Positions 1 through 11,483 of a DNA stretch of 64,000 nt are shown here, piece after piece. Made by a program: the position numbers and the translations under genes. Source of the DNA: Paracentrotus lividus (taxonomy: Eukaryota; Echinodermata; Echinoidea; Camarodonta; Echinidae); contig CALNVZ010002974.1 of assembly GCA_940671915.1 (NCBI GenBank), forward strand, positions 18,253,831-18,317,830, in the 5' to 3' direction. Within the stretch, counting starts at the first letter, position 1, and the number at the start of each line of letters is the position of its first letter. The notes beneath the pieces are model-generated. The model did no database searches. It worked only from the letters and a program-made list of their open reading frames with translations, and was not told the DNA's origin.

Positions 1-277
1 GAAACTTGTGTTGAGGTTATTAGTTGATCCAAATGGGGATGAATTCAGCACGTAAACCTGGCCAAGCTGATTTTGAAAAGTTGCCAAACTACAAAGTGGG
101 TTGAAAATCATGGGACTATAAGGCTAATTGATGATTCATACATTCAGCCATGGAACTGTAGATAAGAACAGACTCCCCGTAACAGTTACAGGGATTGCAA
201 CAAATGAAGAGCTACATTTTTTTTCATTTCTTTGGGGAAAGAAACTTTCTTGATTTTTTTTTAATAACAACTCCATG
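1..277. other. No recognisable feature
   Basis: AT-rich sequence with short T-runs. I see no exon-like open frame with splice sites and no repeat structure on either strand. It could be intron or flank of the minus-strand gene whose exons lie at 2-3.4 kb. Confidence 0.5.
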
Positions 278-593
278 GCCCGTATTCTCAAAAGCCGCCT
301 AACTTTAAGCCTAGCTTAAATCTGTGGTTTGACTATGGCTTGCTAAAAGGGAATCAATCTCAAAAAGTAAATGTTCAATTAATCATAATTTTTGGTAGTG
401 AAACTTTTAAAAACTGCTTGGGAATGATAAGTACAAAAGTTTCCCTCACAATTAAAACATGATTCCAGAATTCAGTGAAGGTGATAGGAACATGCAACAT
501 AGACAGATTGATTCCCTGTTAGCAGGCCATAGTTAAACCACAGATTTAAGCTAGGCTTTAAGTTTAATAGGCGGCTTTTGAGAACACGGGGCC
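278..593. mobile_element. Foldback MITE (about 316 bp)
   Basis: The ends are long imperfect inverted repeats. The left arm reads GGCCCGTATTCTCAAAAGCC and the right arm ends in its complement (CGGCTTTTGAGAACACGGGGCC). Pairing continues inward through the TTTAAGCCTAGCTTAAATCTG stretch to about 360 on the left and 505 on the right, leaving a loop of about 145 bp. It has no coding capacity. The structure fits a non-autonomous DNA transposon of foldback type. I see no clear target-site duplication, so the superfamily is unknown. Confidence 0.8.
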
Positions 594-1727
594 GTGAGTA
601 CAGTATGTACAACTATGTACATTGTACATGTATGTATATTCAAATCTGTATTTAGTACAGATGCTGAAATTAAATGAATTGTTACTTTCTACTAATTTTT
701 CCCCCATATTATTCTTTCTAATACTACATGTAATTCAATCATTTTGTAAAAGATCAATACATGTACATAGAAGTATTCTTCAAAATAAATTTGCCTCCCA
801 ACTGTTTCCTAATAATTTGTTTTGTTTTGTTTTTTGGCAATTCAATATGAATACCAAAAAGATATGCACATTTTTAAAGAAATACTTCTACTGCCTATTG
901 AACTATCCTATTTTAGCACTGAGAGTCTTGTCTTTACCATCTGTCCCATTTCCTAGAAGGACAGAATAGACATTACCTCACTAGCCTGATATAAGGAAAT
1001 AGCCTGCTCCAAGGTGGATCATTAGGGAAAATCCTGAAGTCAGCTGAATTTGCTGCTTCACCAGCTCAAGCTAAGTTCATTTACAAGTTTTTACTATCTT
1101 TCATGTTAAGTGTGTACATAGGTGACAATGCCGCATGGACTGCATCTTCGGGCTGCAGTTTAACAAGCTGAACCGAAAAGTAGCTGGCTATTTGGCAAAT
1201 ACAAAATGTAAGTCCAAGAGGATGTGGGCCAACATTACACACAATTTATCATGCTAATTGACAGTACAAAAGTTTGATATTCTTTGTCCTCACTAATTCA
1301 CAGGATCAGAAATAACAGGCTCTCTCTCAACTTACAGCTGGTGAAGCTTCACCTATTGAGATGGGTGGGTAGCTGTAATATGATTCATTGTTTTTACAAA
1401 GATGAGGGTAGTCTCATGCTGACGACAGGCTATCACAAAGTACAGCTTGCTTCCATAATCTAGACTCTAAACAGACATCTAGATTCATTGTGAGTTGGAA
1501 AAGTTTGTTAATATTTAAGCCTACAACCAAACTACATACGTCCAACTTGCACACATGTACATATTTGGTACCTGTGTTTTGTGAGGATTTTTCTTTTCAA
1601 TATTTTAATTCTATTGGCATTAAGTGTTACAACTCTACCTGTGTTCCAAGACACAAAAGTTATTGGAAAACACAAATAAAGAGTGCCATTGGGCCTCAAA
1701 TGAAGCCTTTAAACATGTCAGAGCCTT
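594..1727. other. No supported gene; AT-rich intergenic or intronic DNA
   Basis: TACATGTA words occur near 620-635 and 760. Open frames of 79 and 115 codons here have no splice or family support and look like chance. Nothing on the minus strand convincingly continues the gene at 2,053-3,352. Its next exon should begin with two bases that complete a codon starting with A, and I could not place it. Confidence 0.45.
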
Positions 1728-1912
1728 AGACAATTAATTTATTAATTTGTCTCCAACGGTAGATACCATGCAAATTGGTAGAAACACACGCAACTGCTGT
1801 GTGATATATATTGGAACCAGACAGCTATGAAAAAAATCATAGGCTGCCCGGGTGGGATTCGAACCCACGACCTGTGGATTACTAGACCACCGTCATAACC
1901 GCTAGACAGAGC
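1728..1912 (-). mobile_element. tRNA-derived SINE, minus strand
   Basis: Read on the minus strand, the head (1,912 to about 1,848) resembles a tRNA. It has an A-box-like TAGCGGTTATGACGG and a perfect B-box GGTTCGAATCC (1,855-1,865 on the plus strand), ending in CCCACCCGGGCA. The 5' side does not pair with the acceptor end, so this is not a working tRNA gene. The tail continues to about 1,728 and contains CAGCAGTTGCGTGTGTTTCT, then CTACCGTTGGAGACA and AT-rich sequence. The same tail words occur in the SINE at 38.0 kb, so the two belong to one family. Transcription would be by RNA polymerase III from the internal boxes. Confidence 0.8.
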
Positions 1913-2052
1913 CTTGTTATAAGAAATGGGAATAAGTCAGGGACTGATATCAGGCAATACCCTGAAAACTGGCAGCTCTGATAATTTTACCCTTCAGATC
2001 AGAATCAGAAGGGTTGCCAAAGTTTTTCATCTGCAATAAAATTTTGACTTAC

Positions 2053-2646
2053 TTGAAGTACTTGTTATTTGTTTGTGCGGTGTCATCCCTTCTGCAAAGC
2101 TGAGGCTACTTGATTCTGCAAACACTCTTCGCTTCTCATGCCCCTCGGACCAGATCCGTTGTCTCTTGGCCTGTCCACTGTTCTTATTCTGCACCCCTCC
2201 TTCAACCAAAGAAGGCTCCGGAATGATCGGCAGTCCATTAACATAATCAGCCACCCGTTTCCAGGAGCGATGACTGGGTGGTAGCTCCCGTCGCTTCTGG
2301 TCCAAGATCCGCTTCTGTTCCTGGATGCTGTTGTTGTCGGGTTCGACGGAGGAAGGCAAGAATACATCAATGTCGGATTGATTGGAGTTGCGTCTCTCCT
2401 CTATAAAGTCTGAATCACTGGTCAGCTCAGACCCACTACGGAATGTAGACCTGGAACCACTAGGACAACGATTACCGTTCAATGCCTCTTGCCTCTCGAG
2501 ATATTCTTCAAGACTTTCACCCGGTCTCCGCTCCTCCTCCATGCTGCTGCTGATGCGGTTCCTGTATCGTCCATTCTGGGTCATGTTGTCATGGTAATTG
2601 TTTGCGTCATTGTCTCCATTTGTGCCTGTGGTGCTTCCAGTTCTGC
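2053..2646 (-). CDS. Internal exon of an unrecognised gene (serine-rich, charged protein)
   Basis: This 594-bp exon is bounded by a good acceptor (TTTAG before GCAGAACTGG at 2,646) and a consensus donor (GTAAGTC after 2,053). It has two bases of a split codon at its 5' end and one at its 3' end, and reads openly for 197 codons. The peptide starts RTGSTTGTNGDND and contains MEEERRPGESLEEYLERQEA near residue 30, a serine/aspartate-rich middle, then a basic stretch (QKRRELPPSHRSWKRVADYV) and NSGQAKRQRIWSEGHEKRR. It has no membrane segment or signal peptide. It looks largely disordered, with one or two short helical charged segments, and the KRQR and EKRR clusters could act in nuclear import (inference). 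I do not recognise the family. Splice phase joins it to the exon at 3,287-3,352. Confidence 0.8.
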
Positions 2647-3286
2647 CTAAATGTACAAGTACGAGTGTAGAAAAAGAATAAAAATGATGAGCTCTTAGGA
2701 GCAATCAAAGTTATTGAAGGCAAAAAATAGCACAAAAACTGCTAAAAAAACCACTTTCATGGAAAAGGGACCAATTATACAAAATAAATGTAAAACATGC
2801 GATGTTAATGTACTTTCAATTAAATCCACCCACCCAATTTGTTCTGTGGTTTTTTGGGGTGGGTTTTTCTTTCATGAAGAACGTCATTATGATCTGATTC
2901 ATTACCAAACTTCACAGATACCTTTCACCATATTGCATCATGACTGATGAGGGTTGAAGTAATAACCAGGAAACAGGTCATAATAAAAATAACACTCTAC
3001 ATAACAAACACACAAAGAATATACAATGTAAGCATTGGATAGTGCACATGTAAAATATTGCATGTACATAGTTTACAATGTATATACTGTACATGTAGTA
3101 GGTCAAGATCACAGAGCAATGATTTATTATTTACAGAATGCACAATAGGCTAGTATTTATAGTGACAAGTGATTTATTAACTTGTTTCAAGTGATAGTGC
3201 TTTCATTTAGACTATTTTCCTGCTGATTTATAGTGTTTTTATGCCAATGCAGAACTTTCCAAAGTAAGTGTGTAAAATATCCTCAC

Positions 3287-3352
3287 CATAGGGACGACAT
3301 GTTTCCATTGCGATTTTCACTTGCCTCTCATGAATATCTTGATGTCCGCCAC
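3287..3352 (-). CDS. Small upstream exon of the same unrecognised gene
   Basis: A 66-bp exon with acceptor TTTCAG (just above 3,352) and donor GTGAGG (below 3,287). It starts with two bases of a split codon and ends with one, which fits the exon at 2,646 exactly and makes a glycine across the junction. The peptide is GGHQDIHERQVKIAMETCRP followed by YG. The other two frames hit stops, which supports the phase. The intron between the two exons is 640 bp. Further 5' exons were not found in the window. The family is unknown. Confidence 0.7.
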
Positions 3353-6176
3353 CTGAAATCAAATAAAAAAGAAGGACGAAATTTAGTCACATGAGGAACA
3401 ACTAAAAATCATAAATCAATTGCAGGCATGGGGAGACCAAACACAATGAGGATTGCAGCAAAATAACAATGCAAAATGGCAAAATGACTATTGGACTGGC
3501 AAAAAAAAAAAACACTATAAAAAATATAGGATGGGCTACAATAAACTATGATTTTTTTAATTTCATTACAGCGGACATCAATCAGAACATGACTGCACTT
3601 TCAAACAATCAAAAGAGGGGATTGGTCAAGACTTTTAAAATGGGAATATAAAGAAAGATCAAGAGGGGTGGAGAGAGGGAGGGGTGGAGGGAGGGAGGGA
3701 AAGAAAGATGTGAGTGGAAGGAAGGGTGGGAGTAAGAGAAAGGAAAGGAGAGTGAGGTATCAAAGGAGACAGAGAGGGGGGGGGTGTGGGGTGATGTAAG
3801 ATACTAAAGAGAAAGGGAAGAGAGATCATGATTTCAAATGAGTCACAAAGAGTGGGAAAATTGGAGTAATCGACTGGATGAGATAACATCTCTTTGCCTA
3901 AAACTTCTTGAAATGAATGTGTACTTCCACATGTGGGTGAAATAGGATGATTGTGGTTTCAATGTCACTTTAAGGTCAATGCCAATACATGGACCTTGAA
4001 AAAGTTGGCAATTTAGTACACAGGGTTCATTTACTCTTTCCAATGTATTTCAAAGTTATAAACTGAGGCGAGGGAGGCAGAATAGAGAAACAATCCATAC
4101 AACACGTAGGAAGGTTGAGAAAACATACAAATATTTAAGTCCTGTGCCAGCATCAAAATTCAGCAAATAGTACAACGTCCAGTGCTGTACATAGTCAATT
4201 AGGACAGTCTGCATTTAAAATGTGTTTGAATTTCAATTAAAACATGTTTGTTTACGAGACCCTTGCTGAAACATTGGTAAGTTCGGGGAGAAAAAGGAAA
4301 AGAAAAGAGAAATTTATTTAACTACATTGCTGGATATTCTTTGGTTTACTTCTGGAAGGTTACCATCCTCAAAACCTACAATATGAGGCTTTCTGGGAAA
4401 ACGAAAGAATAACCTGTGACTACTAAGCCATGCACTCATCATACTGTTGTGAGTGACTCTTTCCCAGTACGCGAATGTCAAAGGAAAATGGTGATTCTGC
4501 GTTTTTTTCCTTCTTTTATATTATCTTCTTATAATTCCTACAGTATTCCTAAATGTTTTCTCTTTCTTTCATCTTCTTTGTTAATGTTTTTATCTTCTCC
4601 CCTGTCATTTACTACATGTATTTATTATTATTTTTTTTTTTTCTTTCTAGTTCGTTTATTTCTGTAATTCTTTGATTTTCCCTTCTATCATCATTAATTT
4701 TGTATATATTTCTTTGTTCAATTCTTCTGTCATCTTCTGTTCTATTCATTGCTATTAATGTATTCCTTGTTTTTCTCCTTCTCTCTTATCATTTTTTTTA
4801 AATATTTTATATATTTCATTACATCTACTTCTATCTTTTATTTTGTTTTATCATTTCATCTTCTCTTTGATAATTTCTTACATACAGTATGTATTTTTTC
4901 CCCTGTCTTTCTTTCATCTTCTCTTCTATAAATTAAACCCTGCAATCATGTTCCCAAAAGCCCTAGTAATACAAGTTAAACATCTACCATGTCTCTCTGA
5001 TCCAGCAGTTTCATTAAAACGATTGATGGTGAATGAGATCTACATTTGTTTTGGACTACACCTCATCTACTCCAAAATTGGTTGTTTTCACACAAAAGGC
5101 AATTTCGCTCGAGGAGCACAGCTTGGTCAATACTTAGTTTGAATCACATCTTTAATCAAATGTCACTTTCATGTACGTACATGTATGTACAAAGCAGAGG
5201 GGATAATAATCAGAATCACGCAATTTTTTTGCAGTGCGAATTATGTCAAGTATAAATTTACTTCAGGTACGTAGGCTTCATCTGGATCTATAAATTATAT
5301 GGCTGAAAGTGAAAGAATGACACAAGTTCCTGATGATTGAATCATTAGATCTAGAAATCCGTTATGAGGCCATTGTTTTTTGTACCAACACACATAAATT
5401 CTGAACTCTAAAATCTTTATAAAAAGGAATGTTTTAAAATTTGTACTCTTTTCTGAACATTCTAAAGTGTCCATGTAACTGAAAGCTTACGAATGTGTTA
5501 TGACATCTTTTTGCTTCTCATTTATTTTTCTCTGTATACCCTTACATTCAAATTAATAAGATTTATCCCATTGTCACATAGTTCAATGTAATAGCCAAAT
5601 ATTCTCAATATTAATGATGTTAAAACTTGTAAGAAACAGAACGGATAAATTTACAGAAGTGTTTACTCAATGATTGACATTAAACCATGTGGGATAGCAT
5701 GTCAGTGGAAATCAGAACGTTGAGCTGCTAATTGCTTGTTGACTTTTTGACGCTGTCGGTCTAATCAAGTTGCGAGTAAGTGATATGCTCATCCTTCTGA
5801 TTGCCTGTCACTGAGAAACCACTGCTTGGAATTGCGTTTTCACATCAGCCGGAGGATGAAACACAGCCCACTTTTCCTGATTCCATGAATTACAGTAAAA
5901 CACCAATCAGAAAATATGAGGTTCTTTCTGAGAATTACATTTCGTAGCATTATATTCTGTGCGGAAAGCCAACCCATATCATTTTGGACATATTTTCAGA
6001 ATAGCTGGCTCTTTTGCAAAAGAGCTGAAAACGCTTACGCTTCTCTTTGTCAGCCCACAGCTGAGCAGTGCCTTAAAAAGGCCTACTTTTTATTATGAAA
6101 GTGTTTGTATGTGCATCAACATGAGAATCATGCTCAGAGCAAGATGTAAAAATTAAAAATGAACTAATGATGCTTC
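3353..6176. other. No supported gene; purine tract and pyrimidine-rich stretch
   Basis: There is a GA-rich tract at about 3,657-3,840 and a T/C-rich stretch at about 4,500-4,930 that gives low-complexity open frames (runs of F, L and S). I saw no exon of the minus-strand gene. A less repetitive patch at about 5,700-5,890 has more balanced base composition but no open frame with splice sites. Confidence 0.5.
3657..3840. repeat. GA-rich simple-sequence tract
   Basis: The plus strand is nearly all purine for about 180 bases (GAGGGAGGGGTGGAGGGAGG-type units), with a G-run at 3,776-3,785. It is low-complexity sequence, and its mirror-like purine stretches could form triplex DNA. It is not coding. 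Confidence 0.8.
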
Positions 6177-6320
6177 AGGACAATTACCCCTGGACAATTA
6201 TCCCCCAGGACAACCACCCCCAGAATTAGGATTAGGGTTAGGTGTAGGGTTAGGGGTAGATTTTTGATGGGGTACATGTAGTTGTCTAGGGGTGGTAATT
6301 GTCCAGGGGGCAGTTGTCCT
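6177..6320. mobile_element. Small inverted-repeat element, 'GGACAAyTACCCC' family, copy 1
   Basis: The left part has three copies of an AGGACAATTACCCC-type word (6,177-6,222) and the right part has the reverse complement (GGTGGTAATTGTCCAGG and GGGGGCAGTTGTCC, ending about 6,320). The middle carries TTAGGG-rich sequence (TTAGGATTAGGGTTAGGTGT). Related copies with the same order lie at 13,411-13,573 and 63,570-63,687. It is non-coding. It resembles a MITE, but the class is not determined. Confidence 0.75.
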
Positions 6321-7019
6321 TGAATTGGCTGATGAAGGCAAATGTAAGCTTCGACGAACTTCAGGCTTATTCCCCCAATACACTTTGAAGCAAGCTTAAT
6401 TCTCCTTCTCCCTCGTTGGTGCTGCCTAACGCCCCATGCAGGAGCCAACCGGGCAGGTGGCACAGCGACGTTGGTAGTGCACTAGAGTAAAGATGAGATT
6501 GCTTAATGAGAGTCTGGAGCAATTTCTCAACTTCAAGGCTGATGAAGACACCTACTGAAGAGACAATTCTGTTGATACTCTTTAGAATAATATATAGGGA
6601 GGAAACCACCTCCGGACATCTTCATATTACATGACACTTGGGTATGGTTTCAGAAGTTGCCTCCACGTTTTAACATGCATGAATGCCACACAACACCTTC
6701 ATGTACATCAAGCGCTTAGTGAAGAGTTTGTCGAAAACTATTATACTGTATAAACGAATCACCTGCAAACATGTAGTAATGAATTCTACCATGTTTAAAT
6801 CATCAACTCCTGGGGCTTACTGTACAGGACAGGTTTTCTTAAAATATTCCTTGGTATCTTTTCTTTTTTATTCTTACTTTTTCTCATCATTTATTTGTTG
6901 TTTTTAATGTTTATTAAAAACAAAATTGTTACATTCATACTCTATATGAAGAGCTCATTTGAAAAAGGTGTTAAATCCATTTTTCCATCACTTTTTTTTT
7001 ATTGTCCAATGTATTGCTT
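6321..7019. other. No recognisable feature
   Basis: AT-rich unique-looking sequence. The 80-99-codon open frames on the minus strand overlap the preceding repeat and lack splice support. Confidence 0.45.
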
Positions 7020-7435
7020 TTCAGTTGCTCTAAAGACAAAGCAAGATTTTAGACAATTTGGCCATTACACAAATTTGCAATTAGACCAAGTGGTCATTAG
7101 AACAAGTAAGACTCAGACCAAATTTGTATAAGACCAAGACGACATAGATTGTTAGAAGACCAAATGGCAGGGCTTAAATTAATCGATTGGATGCCGCCCT
7201 TACTGGCCGTAATGCCTCTTCCAAAATCCCTTGTTTGGCCTTGGAGATTTTAATGCCCTTTTCCAGACATTTGCATTAGTGCTGTACTTGGGAAAAAGTG
7301 CCCTACGGGGAAAATGGCCTTGCACTATTAAAACTGACGAAATTTAAGGCCTGAAATGGGTAAATAGCCCATTAGACAATCAGAGATGAGGACCAACTGC
7401 CATTAGACTAAGTGGATATAAACAGGTTTTGGAGC
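7020..7435. repeat. Array of 'ATTAGACCAAGTGG' words with an inserted TIR element
   Basis: Variants of ATTAGACCAAGTGGTCATTA, AGACCAAATGGCAG and GACCAACTGCCATTAGAC recur between 7,020 and 7,155 and again at 7,375-7,415. The array is interrupted at about 7,163-7,358 by a segment that begins AGGGCTTAAATT and ends AATTTAAGGCCTG, which reads as a short terminal inverted repeat around a 190-bp insert. Neither part codes for a protein. Confidence 0.55.
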
Positions 7436-8419
7436 ATCACCCCAGTCACACAGACACGACAAGATCAGACTGAACACAAAATTCCATTACTATGAATGAC
7501 CAAGAATTGTTGTGCCTGGATATATTACACACAAATCTCGAACCAAAATCAGGAACTTGGAATCATGTAACGTTCCCAAAGGTGTGGAGACATCCACAGC
7601 CATTTGTGCAAATTGATCCTGAATGATTCTTTTTCCAAAATACTGTAAACCAACCCTACCATAAACGGCACAGAGCCTGCGGAAATGCAATCATACCGCT
7701 ATTGGTCTCAAAGGACTTTCAACCTGAGTCATCTAGACAGAAGTCTACATGATTTTATATTTTGTTTGATGTAGACAGATCATGGCAAGAGGAAAACACA
7801 TTATCTCCACTTCTTTCCTTCTGAGAAAACGTGCACGTTTTATTTGCTAAAAATACTTAAAACTGTAAAAACTGTAACTTAGGGGGTTTTTATTTAGTTT
7901 TAGGGAAAATTATTCCAATTGTTCACACCCCCTCAAAAAAATATAAGACATAGACAAAAATATCACTTCACTGAATGCATGATGTCTAGGTGGTACATGT
8001 ATGTAGAATACAAAATGTAACTCAGTTGTCTAAAAATTCCTTTACTTTTACTGGGTTTTTACACATTTTCCAAGTTTTGACAGATAGATTGATATAATAA
8101 ATAATTAAATATTTGTCCTGAAAGTGTATCCAAAGATCCAAAGCACAAAGACAACATCAAGTATTGTTTTCAAGATAATTACGTTTCAAGAATCAAGTAA
8201 AATGGACCGTTTATAAAGGAGTACAAATAACAATCGAGATGTAGCTCAAATTTAGCTTTTAGTTAAATCTTCTTCTTTTTCAGAGGCTTCACTTGTTATT
8301 TGGTATTCTATACAGTACTTATTAAATGCAAACGGTCAGGTGTCTAAAATGATTCATTTGTATGAAAAGAAGGCCTTGAGCATCATTAATAGTGTAAATT
8401 GTCATTCACTATTAATGCA
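7436..8419. other. No supported gene
   Basis: A 66-codon minus-strand open frame (7,490-7,690) is preceded by a passable acceptor (GTTTACAG at about 7,648), but no donor keeps its frame and I recognise no family. The rest is AT-rich. Confidence 0.4.
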
Positions 8420-8880
8420 TTATCCTTCCTCTCCACGAACTTGTCGCTTTAACTATCAAAATTAGCAATGCTCTACTTCTCGCTTCCTTCAATAGACAAA
8501 AAGATCCATCCAACGGTAACACTAGCCTTCACCTGCTTGTGATCTTTATACCTCCCATCAAAAAAACAGGAAGCCAATTTAATACCGCTCGCGCAATCCT
8601 AGCCATCTGCATCATCGGCGAGTAAACAATAAAGTTGTTCAACTCCATTTCTCCTTAACTGCTCCCCGCATCTCCTCCTTCGTCTCTACCTGATGGATGA
8701 CTCTCCCCCGTTGCTAGGCAACACCTAAACACACTAAACTACTCCCATACGCCATCGCCTCTGATTCAATGGATGGATTTTACTTAGCTGCTCTTAACAC
8801 TAATGGAGAGCATTAGGTGGGTTTAATTAAATCCTGTCTGTATTTATTACCTTCTAGTAGCGGTGTTCAAGTGATGAAGC
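8420..8880. promoter_or_regulatory. Dense non-repetitive block, candidate regulatory element
   Basis: This 460-bp stretch stands out from its neighbours. It is less AT-rich, has few simple repeats and has no exon-like frame. It contains an RFX-type X-box (8,710-8,722), homeodomain-type TAAT cores (TTTAATTAAATCC at about 8,822) and CTTAACACTAATGG. Base composition and motif content alone suggest a conserved non-coding element, enhancer or distal promoter. No comparison was possible, so this is inference. Confidence 0.35.
8710..8722. promoter_or_regulatory. X-box (RFX-factor site) GTTGCTAGGCAAC
   Basis: The 13-bp GTTGCTAGGCAAC is a near-perfect inverted repeat with half-sites GTTGC and GCAAC. 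It matches the known X-box pattern GTNRCC-N(0-3)-RGYAAC bound by RFX transcription factors, with one T for C. X-boxes are common in promoters and enhancers of ciliary genes. No ciliary gene was identified nearby, so the target is unknown. Confidence 0.5.
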
Positions 8881-9102
8881 AGCGTGAATATACACGGATG
8901 ATCAACTAATTAAGACATTTTGCATCACATAATGGTTGTAAAAAGGTGGAAAATAAATTGAGTGTTGCTAAAAAGGTTCAGAGCTGCCAATTTTACAGTG
9001 TGTATGTGTTTGCAGTATTTTTGTTTTTAATCCATCAGTGTGTCTCTTTTCAGGTCATATTAAAAAACAAACCTGAGTTCTGGTAATGACTGAGATAGCT
9101 TT

Positions 9103-9350
9103 TAACCCGTTGTATACTGAGAACTTTTTACAAAGCCAAATGAATCGTGGTTGTCAATCATGCTTGCAAGAAATTATTTTCATTTAAAAGTGAAACAAAG
9201 ACAGTTTTGAATATATGGATGTCAGATAATTTGAATTATATAAGGTCTTTATATGTTTATGCAATCATGAGTGAAATAAACTGTCAACAAGAGGGATGTT
9301 CTATATTTCTTCAGCCCGCTTATATGCGGGCTTAGTATACAACGGGTTAA
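9103..9350. mobile_element. TTAA-flanked MITE, 240 bp
   Basis: TTAA at 9,103-9,106 is followed by CCCGTTGTATACTGAG. The other end reads CTTAGTATACAACGGG followed by TTAA at 9,347-9,350. That is 15 of 16 matching bases in inverted orientation with a TTAA target duplication, the signature of piggyBac-type insertion with CCC-starting ends. An inner hairpin (GCCCGCTTATATGCGGGC) lies close to the right end. The 62-codon frame inside is not a transposase. A related single end appears at about 20,583-20,625. Confidence 0.85.
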
Positions 9351-9404
9351 AATAATCTCCCAGTGAACATTTAAAACTAGAAATACATTCTATTGGTCAT
9401 ATTC

Positions 9405-9795
9405 AAATGTGAGTGACACGAAATTTGGACTGATAGAAGGGTGCATATCTTTGCACTTGTAGGTTAATGAAGGAGAGGCATGTGTCACTACCAGTTGGAT
9501 TTGAATTTTGCAATTGGTCCTGGAAATTATGATTAAAAAACAGTGCATGAGTGACACAACAGAAAAACAGACATGGGTTTCTGACCATCATGGGTTTCTG
9601 ACCATCATTGGTTATGATTGGATTTGTGCCCAAGTAGATCGCTAAGGGTACCATAAGTGCTGGTATATGTACATGAACAGTGTACCTCTCTGACATTTAT
9701 TGTCCTTATCAATCATTCCCTATCTGTGGAAAATGGTCCACCTCTACATGTGTCGTGAGTGACACGACATCAAAAACGTGAGTGACACGACCAGT
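9405..9795. repeat. Array of GTGAGTGACACGA words
   Basis: The word (G)TGAGTGACACGA occurs at about 9,411, 9,548, 9,754 and 9,777, and an inverted form TGTGTCACTACC at about 9,480. The copy near 9,754 forms a palindrome GTGTCGTGAGTGACACGAC. The intervening sequence is not repeated, so this is not a tandem satellite. It resembles the other word-bearing elements in the window (23.4, 53-58 kb). Element boundaries are uncertain. It is non-coding. Confidence 0.6.
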
Positions 9796-10639
9796 GCCTT
9801 ATGCAACAATTCAAGTAAATAACTAGATCGAAATTACCTGTGTGTATATGCCATGTTAGAGTAGTCCATGATAATTACTTTAAGCAAAGAAGATCTGAAA
9901 AGAGTGACTAGATATAAGAATAAGATGCATTTAAAGCACCATAGTCCCATATGTGCAAATTACTGTTCGATCAATCATTCAGCGTACAAAAACTGGATCA
10001 CATAATGTTTGAACTTAAATGATTGGTTGTATTGTAAAGAAGCCTTTGTGTTGATTTCAGATCCTAATTTGCATTTTCAAAGGCACAGCGCCACTTTAAA
10101 ATTGCAGCTAAATGTCCCACTTAGTTTGAATATAACCTATTATAAATAATGACTATATGACAACAACAAAATAACAGCTTAATGAGCCCAAAATAATCTC
10201 CTCTTCTTCTTGAGTCCTTTCTCTCATGAATCTGTTTGATTTTATTATCATCTGTTTACATTTGGAAGGTCATGTATTTATGTTTCAAAGTGGAATTACA
10301 AACAGAAACTGAATCAGAATCTGAATTAGACATAAAATAAATAGATCTACATAATTGATAATTGCCACACATTTTTGTAGAAGATGCAATACTAGTGGAG
10401 TTACTTGAATAAGCAAAAAATTGATACGAAAAATCAAGAAAGAAGTCGTGAACATATGAGAAAAATCTATCTAAATCAGGATGGTTATTTACAGATAGGT
10501 CTACATTGTATGTATAATTATCAGACAAAGCAATCCACTGAGATCAGCATTAAATGAAAAAGATAGGCATACATTTGATATCAAAATTAAGATGTCTCTC
10601 TCCCCCATATCAATTTCCAAAACCACAGATGCTAAACGT
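9796..10639. other. No recognisable feature
   Basis: AT-rich DNA. A 90-codon minus-strand frame (10,256-10,528) is low-complexity and lacks splice sites or family likeness. Confidence 0.45.
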
Positions 10640-10882
10640 ACAGTTACTGTATTCACTGTTATTTTTGTGCGATTAATTTTTCGCGCTGTGCGGCCTCAAA
10701 ATATGTTCACAGGTTCTTAAATTCGGGCTGCACGTTCGTAAGGTCGCAACTGAACACAATACATGTACATGCATGAGAAGTCATGGCTACATATTCGCGG
10801 ATGTTTAAATTCGCGCCTGCCGCTCTCTGCGCGAGATCCGCGAAAATGAATGTACCGCGAATATTTCCAAGAATACAGTAGT
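10640..10882. mobile_element. TIR element with CpG-rich interior
   Basis: The left end TTACTGTATTCACTGTTATT and the right end (complement TACTGTATTCTTGGAAATAT) are imperfect inverted repeats. Inside are CpG-rich words such as TTCGCGCTGTGCGG, ATATTCGCGGATG, ATCCGCGAAAATG and ACCGCGAATATTT. The architecture suggests an old non-autonomous DNA transposon, perhaps mariner-like. Three overlapping short frames on the minus strand are by-products. Confidence 0.55.
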
Positions 10883-11483
10883 CCAAGCAATATTCCACAT
10901 TGTACATGTGTATAGCCTACATGTAACTTGGTAAGATACATGTATGCGTTCACGTTTATGATGTCTACATGTTCGTTGCGACATCTTGATTTGGGTTGCC
11001 AAGTTTGTTCCAGACACCAACCATGACCGTATTTTGTTTTCCAAGAAGTATCTGTGTAACAAAACAGCTGACTAACAGATTTGTATCAAAAGCAGGGTTG
11101 GGTTGGACACAGAAAGAGGCGCTAATAATGCAATCTCATGTCCCCTACACTCCAACCTACCCTACCCTAACCCTAGACCTTGTTGGTCTCCGTAAACCCT
11201 ATCCCTTCATGTTGGCGTAAACCCTATCCCTTCTTGCACAGGATACAAAACTACATTAGCACCCGGAAAGGCCCTCTAAGTTTGAGCTCCAGGTACCCAA
11301 AATTTAGAAATTTAAACAGAGGCCAATTGCCCTCATGCACACTCTAAAAAAAAAGGTCTGTGTATCGTTTACCCTGATCTTGCCCTTAAAATGACCTGCG
11401 AAATAAGCACCCGTTTTCACAGGTTACACAAAATGCTGAGCTTATACAAAGGTTCATGAGGGAGAGATTTCAGAAAGAGCCTG
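10883..11483. other. Interstitial telomere-like and CCCTATCCC repeats
   Basis: At about 11,140-11,240 there is a run of ACCCTACCCTAACCCTAGAC followed by two copies of CGTAAACCCTATCCCTTC. The rest is unremarkable AT-rich DNA with no supported gene. Confidence 0.5.

Noticed and set aside
1848..1912. tRNA gene on the minus strand
   Set aside because: The B-box and T-arm are good, but the acceptor stem does not pair and a SINE tail follows.
7490..7690. Possible minus-strand exon (peptide YFGKRIIQDQFAQMAVDVST)
   Set aside because: A fair acceptor precedes it, but no donor keeps the frame and nothing connects it to the gene at 2-3.4 kb.
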